From positions 62,001 through 126,000 of the forward strand of contig JAHBWD010000014.1 in assembly GCA_019637175.1 (NCBI GenBank): 64,000 nucleotides of DNA, read 5' to 3'. Below the pieces are notes generated by a model. That model was not told the DNA's origin. It ran no database searches and saw only the letters and a list, made by a program, of their open reading frames with translations. Shown here in pieces: positions 8,138-16,807 of the stretch (its first letter is position 1; every line of letters begins with the position of its first letter). Both the position numbers and the translations under genes were made by a program. The DNA comes from Labilithrix sp. (GTDB lineage: Bacteria; Myxococcota_A; Polyangia; Polyangiales; Polyangiaceae).

Positions 8138-10231
8138 TCACTCGCTGCGCGCGCAGCGGAAGCCGATGCTCACGTTGCCTGCCAGCGACGCGAACGGATA
8201 GCGATACGTCGCCTTCGCGCTCGTGACGGCGTAGTCCCACGAGCCTCCGCGGAGCACGCCCTTGCCCGTCGGCGAGAGCGGAACGGCGGGATCGGTGAGC
8301 TCGCCGCTCGGGTAGGCCTCCATGCCGTCGGCGACCCACTCCCAGACGTTGCCTGCCATGTCGAGCGCGCCGAACGCGCTCGCGCCGTCGGTCGTGGTGC
8401 CGACCTCCCACGTCCCCTTGTGGCTGCCGCATTCGCCCGACATGAAGAGGATGATCGCGGACGAGCAGGTCGTCGGAGGGGCGTTGCCCCACGGGTACTC
8501 GCGCCCGTCGCTGCCTCGCGCCGCGTACTCCCACTCGGCTTCCGTCGGCAGCCGCTTGCCGACGAAGGCACAGTACTTCTCCGCCTGCATCCGGTCGACG
8601 CAGTTGGCGGGGTGGCGAGGGCGCTCCTTCGCCGTGTTGCAGCCGAACGCCGACTCGACGACGTCGCCCGAGTGGACGCGGTTCAGCGCGCACTCGCCCG
8701 CCTCGACGCACTTCGCGTAGGCCTCGCCCGTGACCTCGGTGCGATCGATGTAGAATGCACGCGTCAGCGTCACCTTGTGCGCGGGGCGATCGCCTCGGCC
8801 GTCTTTGTCCGATCCCATCGTGAACGTTCCCGCCGGCACCTTGATCATGTCGGTCGAGAACGACGGGACCGTCACGGCCGTCTCCTCGCTGCCCGCGGCC
8901 TTGGGCACGGGCGGCGCGGTCTCGGCCGGCGCTCCCGCGTCGGCCGCCGGCACCTGCGCTTCCTTCGTGTCGTTGGCGCCGCCGAGCTTCGCGACCACCA
9001 CCGCGATCGCGACCACGCCGAGCGCGGCGACCACGAACCACGCCCACGTCCCGGTTCGATCGACGGCGGTCGCGTCTGCCCTCGCCGTCGCCTCGGCCTC
9101 CGCTCGCTTCGCGGCCGCGAGGCGCATCGAGTCGCTGAGCCTCGCGTCCTCCGACGGCGGCGCGGGCGGCGCCAGGCTCGCGCCGCTCGGCGCGGCGAGC
9201 AGGCTCACCGGCCTCTGGCTGACGGCCGCCTCGCTGATGTCGTCCGCCGACGGCGCGCTCGCCGCCGTCGCGCCCGCCGGATCGGACGGCGCCGGCCGCC
9301 CGATGCCCGGTGGGAGACCGCCGAGCCCCTCGAGCCGCACGCTCGGCGCCGCGGGCGTCATCTCGGGCACCGCGCTCACGAGCGCGTCCCAGAGCTCGCG
9401 CGCCGTCGCCCATCGCCGCTTCGGATCGACCGCGAGCGCGCGCTGGAGGACGCCCTCGAGCGCGTCGGACACGTGCGAGCCGCGCGCGCGGAGCGTCGGC
9501 CGTCGCGCGAGATCGCTCGTCGCCAGATACAGCTCGGCGGGATCCTCGCCTTCGAGGGCGCGCTTGCCGGTGACGAGCTCGATGATGCAGAGCGCGAGCC
9601 CGTAGACGTCGGTCGCCGGTCCGATCGCGCCGTAGGACTTCTTGAAGTGCTCGGGCGCGGCGTACTCCGGGGCGTACGACGTCTCGCCCCGCCCGATGCG
9701 CGTCGCCAGACCGAAGGCGGCGACCTTGAGCGTCGTGCGCCCGGAGATGTCGGCGAGCCAGAGGTTCGCGGGTCGAACGTCGCGATGAGCGACGCCGAGC
9801 CCGTGCGCCACCGTGAGGGCGCGCGCCGCGGGCTCGAGGATGATCAAGGCTTCGCCGATCGACGCCCCGCCGCCTTTCCGCTCCTCGATGTGTCGCTCGA
9901 GCGAGTGCCCCGCGAGCCACTCGAACACCGTGAAGGGGACCTGCGCCGCGGAGGTGGTGACCGCGATCCCCGACGCGACGAGGCGCTCGACGTCGGTCGA
10001 CTGCTGCCCGATGCGCGCGAGCATCGACGCCTCGTCGACGAACTGGTCGAGGGCCTCCTCGACCTCGCCGGGCAAGAGCTCCGCGGGGATCCGCGGGCAG
10101 CGAACGACGACGGTGGTGCCGCTCGACGCGTCGCGCCCGCGATAGACGGCGCCGCCGTCGGGGGCGTTGCCGAGCATGGCCTCGACGCGATAGCGCCCGT
10201 CGAGGACGATTCCGACGAGATCGTCCGGCAC
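8138..10231 (-). CDS. Degenerate protein kinase fused to a membrane helix and an FGE/SUMF1-type domain
   Basis: A 697-residue protein in three parts. Residues ~1-290 have a kinase fold (start VPDDLVGIVLDGRYRV) with altered key sites: Arg44 where the ATP-binding Lys belongs (VVVRCP), HRDVRPAN (149-156) with Arg for Lys, and AFG (172-174) instead of DFG. It is therefore probably a pseudokinase. A linker leads to one transmembrane helix (~396-417). Residues ~461-697 match the formylglycine-generating/sulfatase-modifying fold (IKVPAGTFTMGS, RLPTEAEWEYAARG, GNVWEWVADG, LRGGSW, GFRCA) but lack the paired catalytic cysteines after RGGSW. I chose the GTG at 10231, directly after the MscS gene stop, because AAGGGAG lies eight bases upstream; an ATG at 10288 would overlap that gene by 56 bases. 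Confidence 0.9.
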   Translation of the reverse strand: MPDDLVGIVLDGRYRVEAMLGNAPDGGAVYRGRDASSGTTVVVRCPRIPAELLPGEVEEALDQFVDEASMLARIGQQSTDVERLVASGIAVTTSAAQVPFTVFEWLAGHSLERHIEERKGGGASIGEALIILEPAARALTVAHGLGVAHRDVRPANLWLADISGRTTLKVAAFGLATRIGRGETSYAPEYAAPEHFKKSYGAIGPATDVYGLALCIIELVTGKRALEGEDPAELYLATSDLARRPTLRARGSHVSDALEGVLQRALAVDPKRRWATARELWDALVSAVPEMTPAAPSVRLEGLGGLPPGIGRPAPSDPAGATAASAPSADDISEAAVSQRPVSLLAAPSGASLAPPAPPSEDARLSDSMRLAAAKRAEAEATARADATAVDRTGTWAWFVVAALGVVAIAVVVAKLGGANDTKEAQVPAADAGAPAETAPPVPKAAGSEETAVTVPSFSTDMIKVPAGTFTMGSDKDGRGDRPAHKVTLTRAFYIDRTEVTGEAYAKCVEAGECALNRVHSGDVVESAFGCNTAKERPRHPANCVDRMQAEKYCAFVGKRLPTEAEWEYAARGSDGREYPWGNAPPTTCSSAIILFMSGECGSHKGTWEVGTTTDGASAFGALDMAGNVWEWVADGMEAYPSGELTDPAVPLSPTGKGVLRGGSWDYAVTSAKATYRYPFASLAGNVSIGFRCARSE

Positions 10232-10232
10232 C

Positions 10233-11819
10233 TCAGGCGCTCCCTTCGCCGCGCACGATGCGCCGCGCGGGGATCGCGAGCTTGGCACCGCTCGCGTCGA
10301 CCGATCGCATGCAGTCGAGCAGGAGCTCTTCCCGGATGAGCGCGAACTCCTTTCCGTCGACGGTCTCGATCGGCGCGGCGACGTCGACGTCGAACGACGA
10401 CTCGCCGAGCGCCGTCAGGCGCACGAAGACGTCGGGCTTCGAGACCTTCGCGTGCGCTTCGAGCTTGCTGCGGATGGCGCCGATGATCGCCTCGATCTGC
10501 GCGGGCGTCGTCTCCCGCGACAGCGCGAGCCTGGCCGAGAAACGGATCTTGTCGCGAGACCCGACCGACTCGATGCGCATGTCCGCGAGCTTGCCGTTCG
10601 GGATGATGACGAGGGTGCGCTCGACGGTGCGCATGCGCGTCGAGCGGAGGCCGATGGTCTCGACGGTCGCCTCGATGCCGTCGACCCTGATCATGTCGCC
10701 CACGCGGAACGGCTGATCGGCGAGGATCGACACGGAGCCGAAGAGGTTCTCGACCGTCTTCTGCGCGGCGAGGGCGAGGGCGACGCCGCCGAGACCGAGG
10801 CCGGCGACCACCGTGGTGACGGGGTAGCCGAGCTCGGAGAGCGCGACCATGAGCGCGAGCGCGGCGACGACGAACTTGCCGAAGCGCACGCCGACGCCGG
10901 TGACCGCGCGCATGTTGGGGCGCGCCCTCGCCCACGACGCGCGGCCCATCTCGTCGCCGACGATGGTGACGGTGCGGAAGAGCGCCCAGAAGAACGCGAG
11001 CCAGCCGAGCGCGCGCAACAGGCGCGCCAGCAGATCCTCCGCGCGGAGCGTCAGCGCGAGATAGGGGAGGAGCAGCCAGAACGCGATGAGCGTCCACGCC
11101 ATCGTGACCGGCTTGCGGAGACGCGGGAGCAGGCGCGGCGCCCACGCGACCTTCTTGAACACCAGCGTCGCGATCTTCCCGCTGAGCGGCGTCAAGAGCC
11201 GCCCGATGACGGCGCAGATCATCGCGAGCAGCGGTAGAGCGGCCCACTGCCAATAGTAGAGACCGCGCGGGCCGACGCCGAGCAGCGGCGCGGGCAGGCG
11301 GTCGCGGACCCAGCGGCCCTTGAGCGACGCGTAGAGGCCGTCGACGGCTTGCACGGTCGACTGCGAGAACACCCAGCGCGGCTCGTCTTCCGGCGAGCGC
11401 GACTCGTGGCGAACGATGCGCACGTGGATGGTGTGACCCTTGGCGTCGACGATGCGCCCGAGCTCCTCGGTCCCCGGAGGCAGCGCGTCGCCCTTCTTTC
11501 CCTGGGAGAGCGGCGAGAGGTTCTCCGGGTTCACCCAGAGGCGCTCGCCGAGGACGACGTGGAGCTTGTCGGCGAGCTCGGCGGCGCGCTTCTCCGAGCC
11601 GCGCGGCACGTCGAGGTAGCGCGCGGCGTCTTGGTAGCGGCCGCGGTCGCAGAGATCGAAGAAGCTTCGCATGCTCGCGCGCGGCGAGTCGACCTCCTCT
11701 TCGGCAGGCGGCGGATCGCCGGCCGAAGCGGACGCGCGCGTGGTCTGGGCGTACGCCGGCGCGGCCGCGAGCGTGACGACCGCGATCAGGACGAGCAGGA
11801 AAAGGCGCCGGACCCACAT
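10233..11819 (-). CDS. MscS-family mechanosensitive channel with exported N-terminal domain
   Basis: A 528-residue protein with a cleavable signal peptide (MWVRRLFLLVLIAVVTLAAAPAYAQ in outline, cut after AYA), a periplasmic domain of ~170 residues, four to five membrane helices, and the MscS core. The pore helix is rich in Gly/Ala (VVAGLGLGGVALALAAQ) and is followed by FGSVSILADQPFRVGD and the cytoplasmic beta domain (VETIGLRSTRMRT, IPNGKL). MscS channels open under membrane tension to release solutes during osmotic downshock. Its stop is one base from the start of the pseudokinase-FGE gene, so the two are probably one transcript. The divergent kinase gene starts about 100 bases away. Confidence 0.92.
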   Translation of the reverse strand: MWVRRLFLLVLIAVVTLAAAPAYAQTTRASASAGDPPPAEEEVDSPRASMRSFFDLCDRGRYQDAARYLDVPRGSEKRAAELADKLHVVLGERLWVNPENLSPLSQGKKGDALPPGTEELGRIVDAKGHTIHVRIVRHESRSPEDEPRWVFSQSTVQAVDGLYASLKGRWVRDRLPAPLLGVGPRGLYYWQWAALPLLAMICAVIGRLLTPLSGKIATLVFKKVAWAPRLLPRLRKPVTMAWTLIAFWLLLPYLALTLRAEDLLARLLRALGWLAFFWALFRTVTIVGDEMGRASWARARPNMRAVTGVGVRFGKFVVAALALMVALSELGYPVTTVVAGLGLGGVALALAAQKTVENLFGSVSILADQPFRVGDMIRVDGIEATVETIGLRSTRMRTVERTLVIIPNGKLADMRIESVGSRDKIRFSARLALSRETTPAQIEAIIGAIRSKLEAHAKVSKPDVFVRLTALGESSFDVDVAAPIETVDGKEFALIREELLLDCMRSVDASGAKLAIPARRIVRGEGSA

Positions 11820-11922
11820 TCGCGCGAAGACATCCCTCGATTTTCGCGGAGCGCTTATACCTCTTCCCTCCGGCCCCTGCATCTCCGAGGATATCCGGGC
11901 TTTGCCCGAGCTCGATCTGGAG

Positions 11923-13896
11923 ATGCTCGAGACCATGAGCGACGCCGAGATCGCGCGGACGCTCCGGATGGACTCGACGGCGCTCGGCGACTTCGCCAAG
12001 ACGATCGCCCAGAACCCCAACTCGACGATCGAGCCTGCGCAGAGGCTCGTCTCGGACGCGCCGGGCCGTCTCGCGGTCGCTGGGCTCGGCGAGCAGCGGC
12101 AGGCGCGGGGGATCGACGCGGGCCTCGAGATGGATCGCACGATCGGCGAAGGCGGCATGGGCATCGTGCGCCTCGCGACCCAGCGCTCGCTCGGGCGCCG
12201 CGTCGCGGTGAAGACGCTCAAGACCGGCGCGCGCGACGATCGGACGACGCTCCGCCTGCTGCGCGAAGCGTGGGTCACGGGCACGCTCGAACATCCCAAC
12301 ATCGTGCCGGTCTACGATCTCGGGCTCGACGAGTCGGGCTCGCCGATCATCGTCCTCAAGCGGATCGAGGGCGTCGAGTGGGCGGCGATCCTGCGCGACG
12401 AGGGCGCGGCGCGCGAACGCGGCGCGGGCGATCTCCTCGAGTACAACCTGCGGATCTTGGTCCAGCTGTGCAACGCCGTGGCGCTCGCCCACACGAAGGG
12501 CGTCGTGCATCGCGATCTCAAGCCGGAGAACGTGATGATCGGGAGCTTCGGCGAGGTCTATCTCGTCGACTGGGGCATCGCGGTGAGCTTGCGCGAAGAT
12601 CCGACGGGGCGGTTGCCGCTCGCGGCGCACGCGACCGAGATCGCCGGGACGCCTTGCTACATGGCACCGGAGATGATGGGCGCGCTCGGGAGCCTCTCGG
12701 AGCGCACCGACGTGTACCTGCTCGGCGCGATCCTCCACGAGGTCTTGACCGGCGGCCCTCCTCATCAAGGGACGTTCAAGCAAATCGTCGCGTCGATCCT
12801 TTTGTCGCGACCGGTCTATCCGCCGAGCGTGCCGAAGGAGCTCGCCGAGATCGCGCGGCGCGCGATGAACCAGCGCGCGGAGGATCGCTACGCCTCCGCC
12901 GACGAGATGCGCCTGCGCCTCGAGTGGTACCTGCGTCACCGGGGCTCGCTCGCGCTCTCGGTCACCGCCGCGCAGCGCCTCGACGAGATGCGCGCGCTCA
13001 TCGCGACGGGCGAAGCCGAGAGGGCGCGCGAGCGCCTCTATCGCTTGTTCGCCGAGGCGCGCTTCGGTTTTCGCCAGGCGATCGGCGCGTGTGAAGACAA
13101 CGACGAAGCGCACCGTGGCCTACACGACGCGATCGTGACGGTGGTCACCTTCGAGCTCGAGCGCGGCACCGCCGAGGCGGCGTCGGCGGTGCTCGCCGAG
13201 CTCGAGGCGCCGTCTCCCGAGCTCGCCGGCCGCGTCGCCGCCGCCGTGAAGGCGCAGCGCGCCGAGCGGCGCCGCATCGAGCGCCTCCAGGCCGATCTCG
13301 ATCCGACGATCGGCCGCCGCACGCGCGTCGGCGTCACGACGGCGCTGGCGGTGCTCTGGACGATCTTTCCTCAGGTGCTCGCGCGCCTCGAGAAGGACGA
13401 CCCTGATCCTCCGTACTGGGCGGCCTACCTCTGCACCGGCTTCTTGATCGTGGTGGGCGGCGTCTTGATCCGCTGGGCGCGCGACTCGCTCAGCAAGACG
13501 GCCGTGAATCGATCGCTCGTGGCGATCGGCAAGGTGTTCTTCGCCTGTCAGCTCGCGCTGCTCCTGGGCTGTCGCTTGATCGGCCTCTCGCTCCAGCACG
13601 CGGAGGTCTTGAACTTGCTGATCGCGGCCGCGTTGATGGCCGCTTACGCCGCGACGCAGGATCCACGGTTCTGGCCTTCGGCCGCCGGCTACCTCGTCTT
13701 CTTCTTCGTCGCGGCGCGATGGCCCTCGTTGCGCTGGCACTTGCTCAGCGGCGCGAACTTCGTGCTCCTCGTGAACTTCCTCGTGGCGTGGTGGCGGCCG
13801 CGTGAAGATCGACCCGGCATGGTCGGCGGTCGCATCCACGCGTATCGAGTCGCGCGCGCGGCGAGGCGAGCGAAGAAGGAGCCGCCCGCGCCGTGA
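11923..13896 (+). CDS. Membrane Ser/Thr protein kinase
   Basis: Residues ~68-345 form an active-looking kinase: GEGGMG loop, Lys97 (VAVKTLK), HRDLKPEN (196-203), DWG (216-218; Asp kept) and MAPE. A helical region (~346-470) follows, then four or five hydrophobic segments (~475-620) and a basic tail, so the kinase is anchored at its C-terminus, unlike the usual N-terminal kinase plus one helix. The start is uncertain: ATG 11923 was taken, but TTG 11902 (GAGG eleven bases upstream) and ATG 11935 are also possible. It is transcribed away from the MscS gene and ends three bases from a convergent small gene. The target is unknown. Confidence 0.88.
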   Translation: MLETMSDAEIARTLRMDSTALGDFAKTIAQNPNSTIEPAQRLVSDAPGRLAVAGLGEQRQARGIDAGLEMDRTIGEGGMGIVRLATQRSLGRRVAVKTLKTGARDDRTTLRLLREAWVTGTLEHPNIVPVYDLGLDESGSPIIVLKRIEGVEWAAILRDEGAARERGAGDLLEYNLRILVQLCNAVALAHTKGVVHRDLKPENVMIGSFGEVYLVDWGIAVSLREDPTGRLPLAAHATEIAGTPCYMAPEMMGALGSLSERTDVYLLGAILHEVLTGGPPHQGTFKQIVASILLSRPVYPPSVPKELAEIARRAMNQRAEDRYASADEMRLRLEWYLRHRGSLALSVTAAQRLDEMRALIATGEAERARERLYRLFAEARFGFRQAIGACEDNDEAHRGLHDAIVTVVTFELERGTAEAASAVLAELEAPSPELAGRVAAAVKAQRAERRRIERLQADLDPTIGRRTRVGVTTALAVLWTIFPQVLARLEKDDPDPPYWAAYLCTGFLIVVGGVLIRWARDSLSKTAVNRSLVAIGKVFFACQLALLLGCRLIGLSLQHAEVLNLLIAAALMAAYAATQDPRFWPSAAGYLVFFFVAARWPSLRWHLLSGANFVLLVNFLVAWWRPREDRPGMVGGRIHAYRVARAARRAKKEPPAP

Positions 13897-13899
13897 GGT

Positions 13900-14220
13900 C
13901 TACTCGAGCGTGCACGTGGCCTTCGCCACGAACGTCTGCGAGGGCGATCCCGCGAACGTGAGCACCTCGACCGTGGCGCCCCGCGCGACCTCGGCCGTCG
14001 TCGGCTGCGGGTTCACGTCGGTCGAGACGGTGCACCTCGCGAGCTTCGAGCAACCGTTCTTGATGGTCACGACGTGGTTGTAGCCGTACGGGACGTAGCG
14101 CGAGTCGGTCTTCACGTCGACGCAGCCGGGCAGGGCGGCGGGAGGTGCTCCCGCGTCCTTTGCGCCCTGCGCGAGCACAGGCGTGGTCGTGAGCACGAGG
14201 GCTGCGAAGAGCGCGCGCAT
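13900..14220 (-). CDS. Small secreted protein of unknown function
   Basis: A 106-residue protein with a signal peptide (MRALFAALVLTTTPVLAQG, likely cut after VLA). The mature part is about 88 residues and contains four cysteines (PGCVD, NGCSK, ARCTV, ATCTL), enough for two disulfides, and a beta-rich pattern. It resembles small periplasmic Ig-like or Cys-rich domains but I cannot name the family. It lies convergent with the membrane kinase gene and stands alone. Confidence 0.72.
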   Translation of the reverse strand: MRALFAALVLTTTPVLAQGAKDAGAPPAALPGCVDVKTDSRYVPYGYNHVVTIKNGCSKLARCTVSTDVNPQPTTAEVARGATVEVLTFAGSPSQTFVAKATCTLE

Positions 14221-14257
14221 GATCGAAAGATGCGTACTTCCGGCGCCCGGCGCAACT

Positions 14258-14821
14258 TCACTGCAAGCGTTCGACGGCCGCCTCGACGTCGGACCAAGGG
14301 ATCGCCTTCCTCACGGCGTCGGCGCAGGCCCCGTGCGCGGCTCGCATCGCGAGCTCGAGCCCGCAGTCGAGCGTCGAGACGATCGTCGCCTCGGCGGCGA
14401 ACGCCGGCGCGGAGGCGAGCACGTCGCGATCGACGACGCCGAGGCCGACGGCCTGAGCGGCGCGCCCTGCGGCGCCGGCCCGGGGATCCACCACCTCGGT
14501 GATCGCGGCGTCGAGCGCCCGCGTCGCGGCTGCGACTTCTTCGCCCGCGGCTTCGCCGCGGCTCCAAGCGTCGGCGAGATCGAGCACGCGGCCCGCTTCA
14601 GGACCCTCGAAGTCGTCGAGCGAGGTGCGCGCCGAGAGCGCCGCCGCGCGGACGAGCGCGCGATGATCGACATCGAGGCGGCACGCGATGCCGAGGAGCC
14701 AGTCGCCGCGCGGGCACTCTCTCCACAGGGTCGCCCAGTCGCCCGCAATCGCGCGCAATCCATCGAGAACGTCGCGCTGCGCGCCGCGCGATTCGAGCCA
14801 CGCGAGAGGGGGAACGGCCAC
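14258..14821 (-). CDS. Imm5-like (putative immunity protein family) helical protein
   Basis: A 187-residue, all-helical, cysteine-poor protein. The stretch WRECPRGDWLLGIACRL followed by D..ALVRAAALSART, then LADAWSRGEA, then an alanine-rich tail follows the order of conserved blocks in the Imm5-like family of putative immunity proteins: a Trp/Cys/RGDWLL block, an Ala-rich helix, and a D.A..W..GE block. I chose GTG 14821 because TAGGA precedes it by nine bases; TTG 14830 and TTG 14899 are possible. No toxin gene is adjacent: one neighbour is a lipase transcribed away, the other a small secreted protein. The family call rests on remembered pattern, not a search. Confidence 0.6.
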   Translation of the reverse strand: MAVPPLAWLESRGAQRDVLDGLRAIAGDWATLWRECPRGDWLLGIACRLDVDHRALVRAAALSARTSLDDFEGPEAGRVLDLADAWSRGEAAGEEVAAATRALDAAITEVVDPRAGAAGRAAQAVGLGVVDRDVLASAPAFAAEATIVSTLDCGLELAMRAAHGACADAVRKAIPWSDVEAAVERLQ

Positions 14822-14898
14822 GGCCCACAATCCTACACGTCCGTACCAAACCCCGCGCGAGACGGGTCTGGGACGCGCGAGAGACCTTTCGCTCGGCA

Positions 14899-15954
14899 AT
14901 GTTTCGCGTCGTGAAACATCGCGCCCTCGCCCTCGCCGCCGTCTTCGCCGTCGCTTGCGGAAGCGAAGCCGGCGTGCCGTCGCCGGAGCCGGGCGTGGCG
15001 ACGGCCCCGCCGCCGGTCGCGAGCGAGCCCGCGCCTCCGTCGGCCGGCGCCTCGCCGGCGCCCGCCGCGCCCGCGAAGCTCGGCGCGCCCTATCCCGTCG
15101 TTCTCCTGCACGGCATGGGCGGATTCGGAAAGCTCGAGCTCGGACCGATCGGCGTGACGTACTTCAACGGCGTCGTCGAGGATCTCGCCAAGCGCGGCGA
15201 GGCCGTCTACGTGACGCTCGTTCCGCCTTACGACTCGAGCGAGGTGCGCGCGAAGGCGCTCGCCAAGCAGATCGACGAGATCCTCGCGCGGACCGGCAAG
15301 GCGAAGGTCAACCTCGTCGGTCACAGCCAAGGCGGGCTCGACGCGCGCGTGATCACGAGCCCGCAAGGGCTCGGCTACGGCGATCGCGTGGCGTCGGTCA
15401 CGACCGTCGCGACGCCGCATCGCGGCAGCAAGGTCGCCGACGCCGTGCTCGGGCTCCTCGGCGCGCTGCCCGCGAGCGTCATCGACGACATCACGAGCGA
15501 TCTGCTCCAGCTCGTCCAGAAGACCGCCTACGAGCTCCAGACGGATCCTCGTCTTCGCGCGCAGCTCGTCGAGCTCAGCGAGAAGCACATGTCGACGGTC
15601 TTCAACCCCAAGTACCAAGACGCGCCCGGCGTTCTCTACATGAGCTACGCGGGGCGGACGAACCTCCGCACCGGCGCGCTCGCCTGCGACGGCGCGAAGT
15701 ATCCGAACGCGCCCTTCGACCTCGACGCGGCGCAGATCATGCTCGCGGGCACGGCGCTCTTCCTCGAAGAGGGGCAGCTCAAGGTCAACGACGGCCTCGT
15801 CACCGTCGAGAGCTCGAAGTGGGGCGTCTTCCAGCAGTGCGTGGCGGCCGATCACCTCAAGGAGGTGGGTCAGCTCGGACCTGCGGCGGCGAGCTTCGAT
15901 CACCTCGATCTGTTCCGGAAGATCGTGGAGCGGGTTCGGCTCGCGGGCTTCTAG
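14899..15954 (+). CDS. Lipase-like alpha/beta hydrolase lipoprotein
   Basis: A 351-residue protein with a lipoprotein signal (AVFAVACGSE) and a Pro/Ala linker up to residue ~65. The catalytic domain follows: oxyanion strand PVVLLHGMGGFG, nucleophile elbow GHSQGG, probable acid in VNDGLVTVESSKWG and His in ADHLKEVGQ. This arrangement matches bacterial family I true lipases (triacylglycerol lipases such as Pseudomonas/Burkholderia LipA), where the Asp and His lie in these same sequence blocks. No foldase (Lif) gene is next to it. The start is ATG 14899; the ribosome site is weak. Its last ~98 bases overlap the convergent VanZ-like gene. Confidence 0.88.
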   Translation: MFRVVKHRALALAAVFAVACGSEAGVPSPEPGVATAPPPVASEPAPPSAGASPAPAAPAKLGAPYPVVLLHGMGGFGKLELGPIGVTYFNGVVEDLAKRGEAVYVTLVPPYDSSEVRAKALAKQIDEILARTGKAKVNLVGHSQGGLDARVITSPQGLGYGDRVASVTTVATPHRGSKVADAVLGLLGALPASVIDDITSDLLQLVQKTAYELQTDPRLRAQLVELSEKHMSTVFNPKYQDAPGVLYMSYAGRTNLRTGALACDGAKYPNAPFDLDAAQIMLAGTALFLEEGQLKVNDGLVTVESSKWGVFQQCVAADHLKEVGQLGPAAASFDHLDLFRKIVERVRLAGF

Positions 15955-16351
15955 CCGCGGCCCACGCGCCTGCGCGCCGCGACAGCGGGATGAACACGGC
16001 GACGCCGGCGACGTCGGCGGCGAAGTCCCAGAGGCTCGACGTCCTGAAAGTCGCGTAGCGCTGCGCGTACTCCTCGACCCCCGCGGGGACGAGGACGACG
16101 AGGGCCGCGACGGGGACCGAAACGCCGAAGACCGAGAAGCTGCGCCTTCGAAGCGCGCCGTCGAGGAAGAACGCGAGGAGCCCCGCGCAGGCGAAGTGTG
16201 CGCCCTTGTCGAAGTGGGCGAACGAGCGAAACACGTCGGGCAGACCCTCGACGTACGCGATCACCGTGAGGTAGCCGCCGATCGCGGTGATGACGAAGAA
16301 TCCGAGCCACCATCGTGAAGCTCGGATGAAGGCGATCGCGCGCTCGAGCAT
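15857..16351 (-). CDS. VanZ-like membrane protein
   Basis: A 164-residue protein with four hydrophobic segments in the first ~125 residues and conserved VanZ-type residues: DKGAHF in the second block and GVEEYAQ...RTSSLWDFAADVAGV in the third/fourth. The tail after residue ~130 is polar, Arg/Pro-rich and probably disordered. VanZ-like proteins are widespread; only the founding member is linked to teicoplanin resistance, so no resistance role is claimed. Its 3' end overlaps the end of the lipase gene by 98 bases on the opposite strand, an unusually deep convergent overlap. The start at 16351 faces the Nudix gene across 24 bases. Confidence 0.82.
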   Translation of the reverse strand: MLERAIAFIRASRWWLGFFVITAIGGYLTVIAYVEGLPDVFRSFAHFDKGAHFACAGLLAFFLDGALRRRSFSVFGVSVPVAALVVLVPAGVEEYAQRYATFRTSSLWDFAADVAGVAVFIPLSRRAGAWAAARSPRAEPAPRSSGTDRGDRSSPPQVRADPPP

Positions 16352-16375
16352 GCGCCCGCAATATAATGCCCGCGG

Positions 16376-16807
16376 ATGCGGACCGTCATCGTGGCAGCAG
16401 GGATCGTGATCGAGGGCGCCGAGGAGATGGGCCCGAGCGGCAAGAAGGTTCTGCTCTCGCGCCGCAAGAGCGGCACGCACCTCGCAGGGCTCTGGGAGTT
16501 TCCGGGCGGCAAGGTCGAGCCGGGCGAAGATCCGCGCGCGGCGCTCCGCCGCGAGCTCGAGGAGGAGCTCGGGATCCAGACGACCATCGGCGAGATCGTC
16601 GACGTCACGTTCCATCGCTACGACGACGCCGACAAAGCGGTGCTCCTGCTCTTCTTCGAAGCGCGACGCGAAGCGAGCTCGCCCGAGCCGCGCGCGATCG
16701 ACGTGGCCGAGGTCGGCTGGTGGAGCGCGGACATGCTCGATCCCGCGGCGTTCCCGCCCGCCGACGTGGCGGTGCTCACGAAGGTGCGAAGGCGGCTCGA
16801 GGCGTGA
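16376..16807 (+). CDS. Nudix hydrolase (MutT-like, probable (d)NTP pyrophosphohydrolase)
   Basis: A 143-residue protein with a complete Nudix box at 45-67: Gly45, Glu51, then REL.EE.GI, fitting the GX5EX7REUXEEXGU pattern. The opening VIVAAGIVIEG and the KVLLSRRKSGTHLAGLWEFPGG block are typical of MutT-type enzymes that hydrolyse oxidised nucleotides such as 8-oxo-dGTP to the monophosphate. Assigning the exact substrate from sequence alone is not safe. Its stop codon overlaps the GTG start of the next gene (GTGA), suggesting coupled translation with a seemingly unrelated outer-membrane protein. Confidence 0.92.
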   Translation: MRTVIVAAGIVIEGAEEMGPSGKKVLLSRRKSGTHLAGLWEFPGGKVEPGEDPRAALRRELEEELGIQTTIGEIVDVTFHRYDDADKAVLLLFFEARREASSPEPRAIDVAEVGWWSADMLDPAAFPPADVAVLTKVRRRLEA

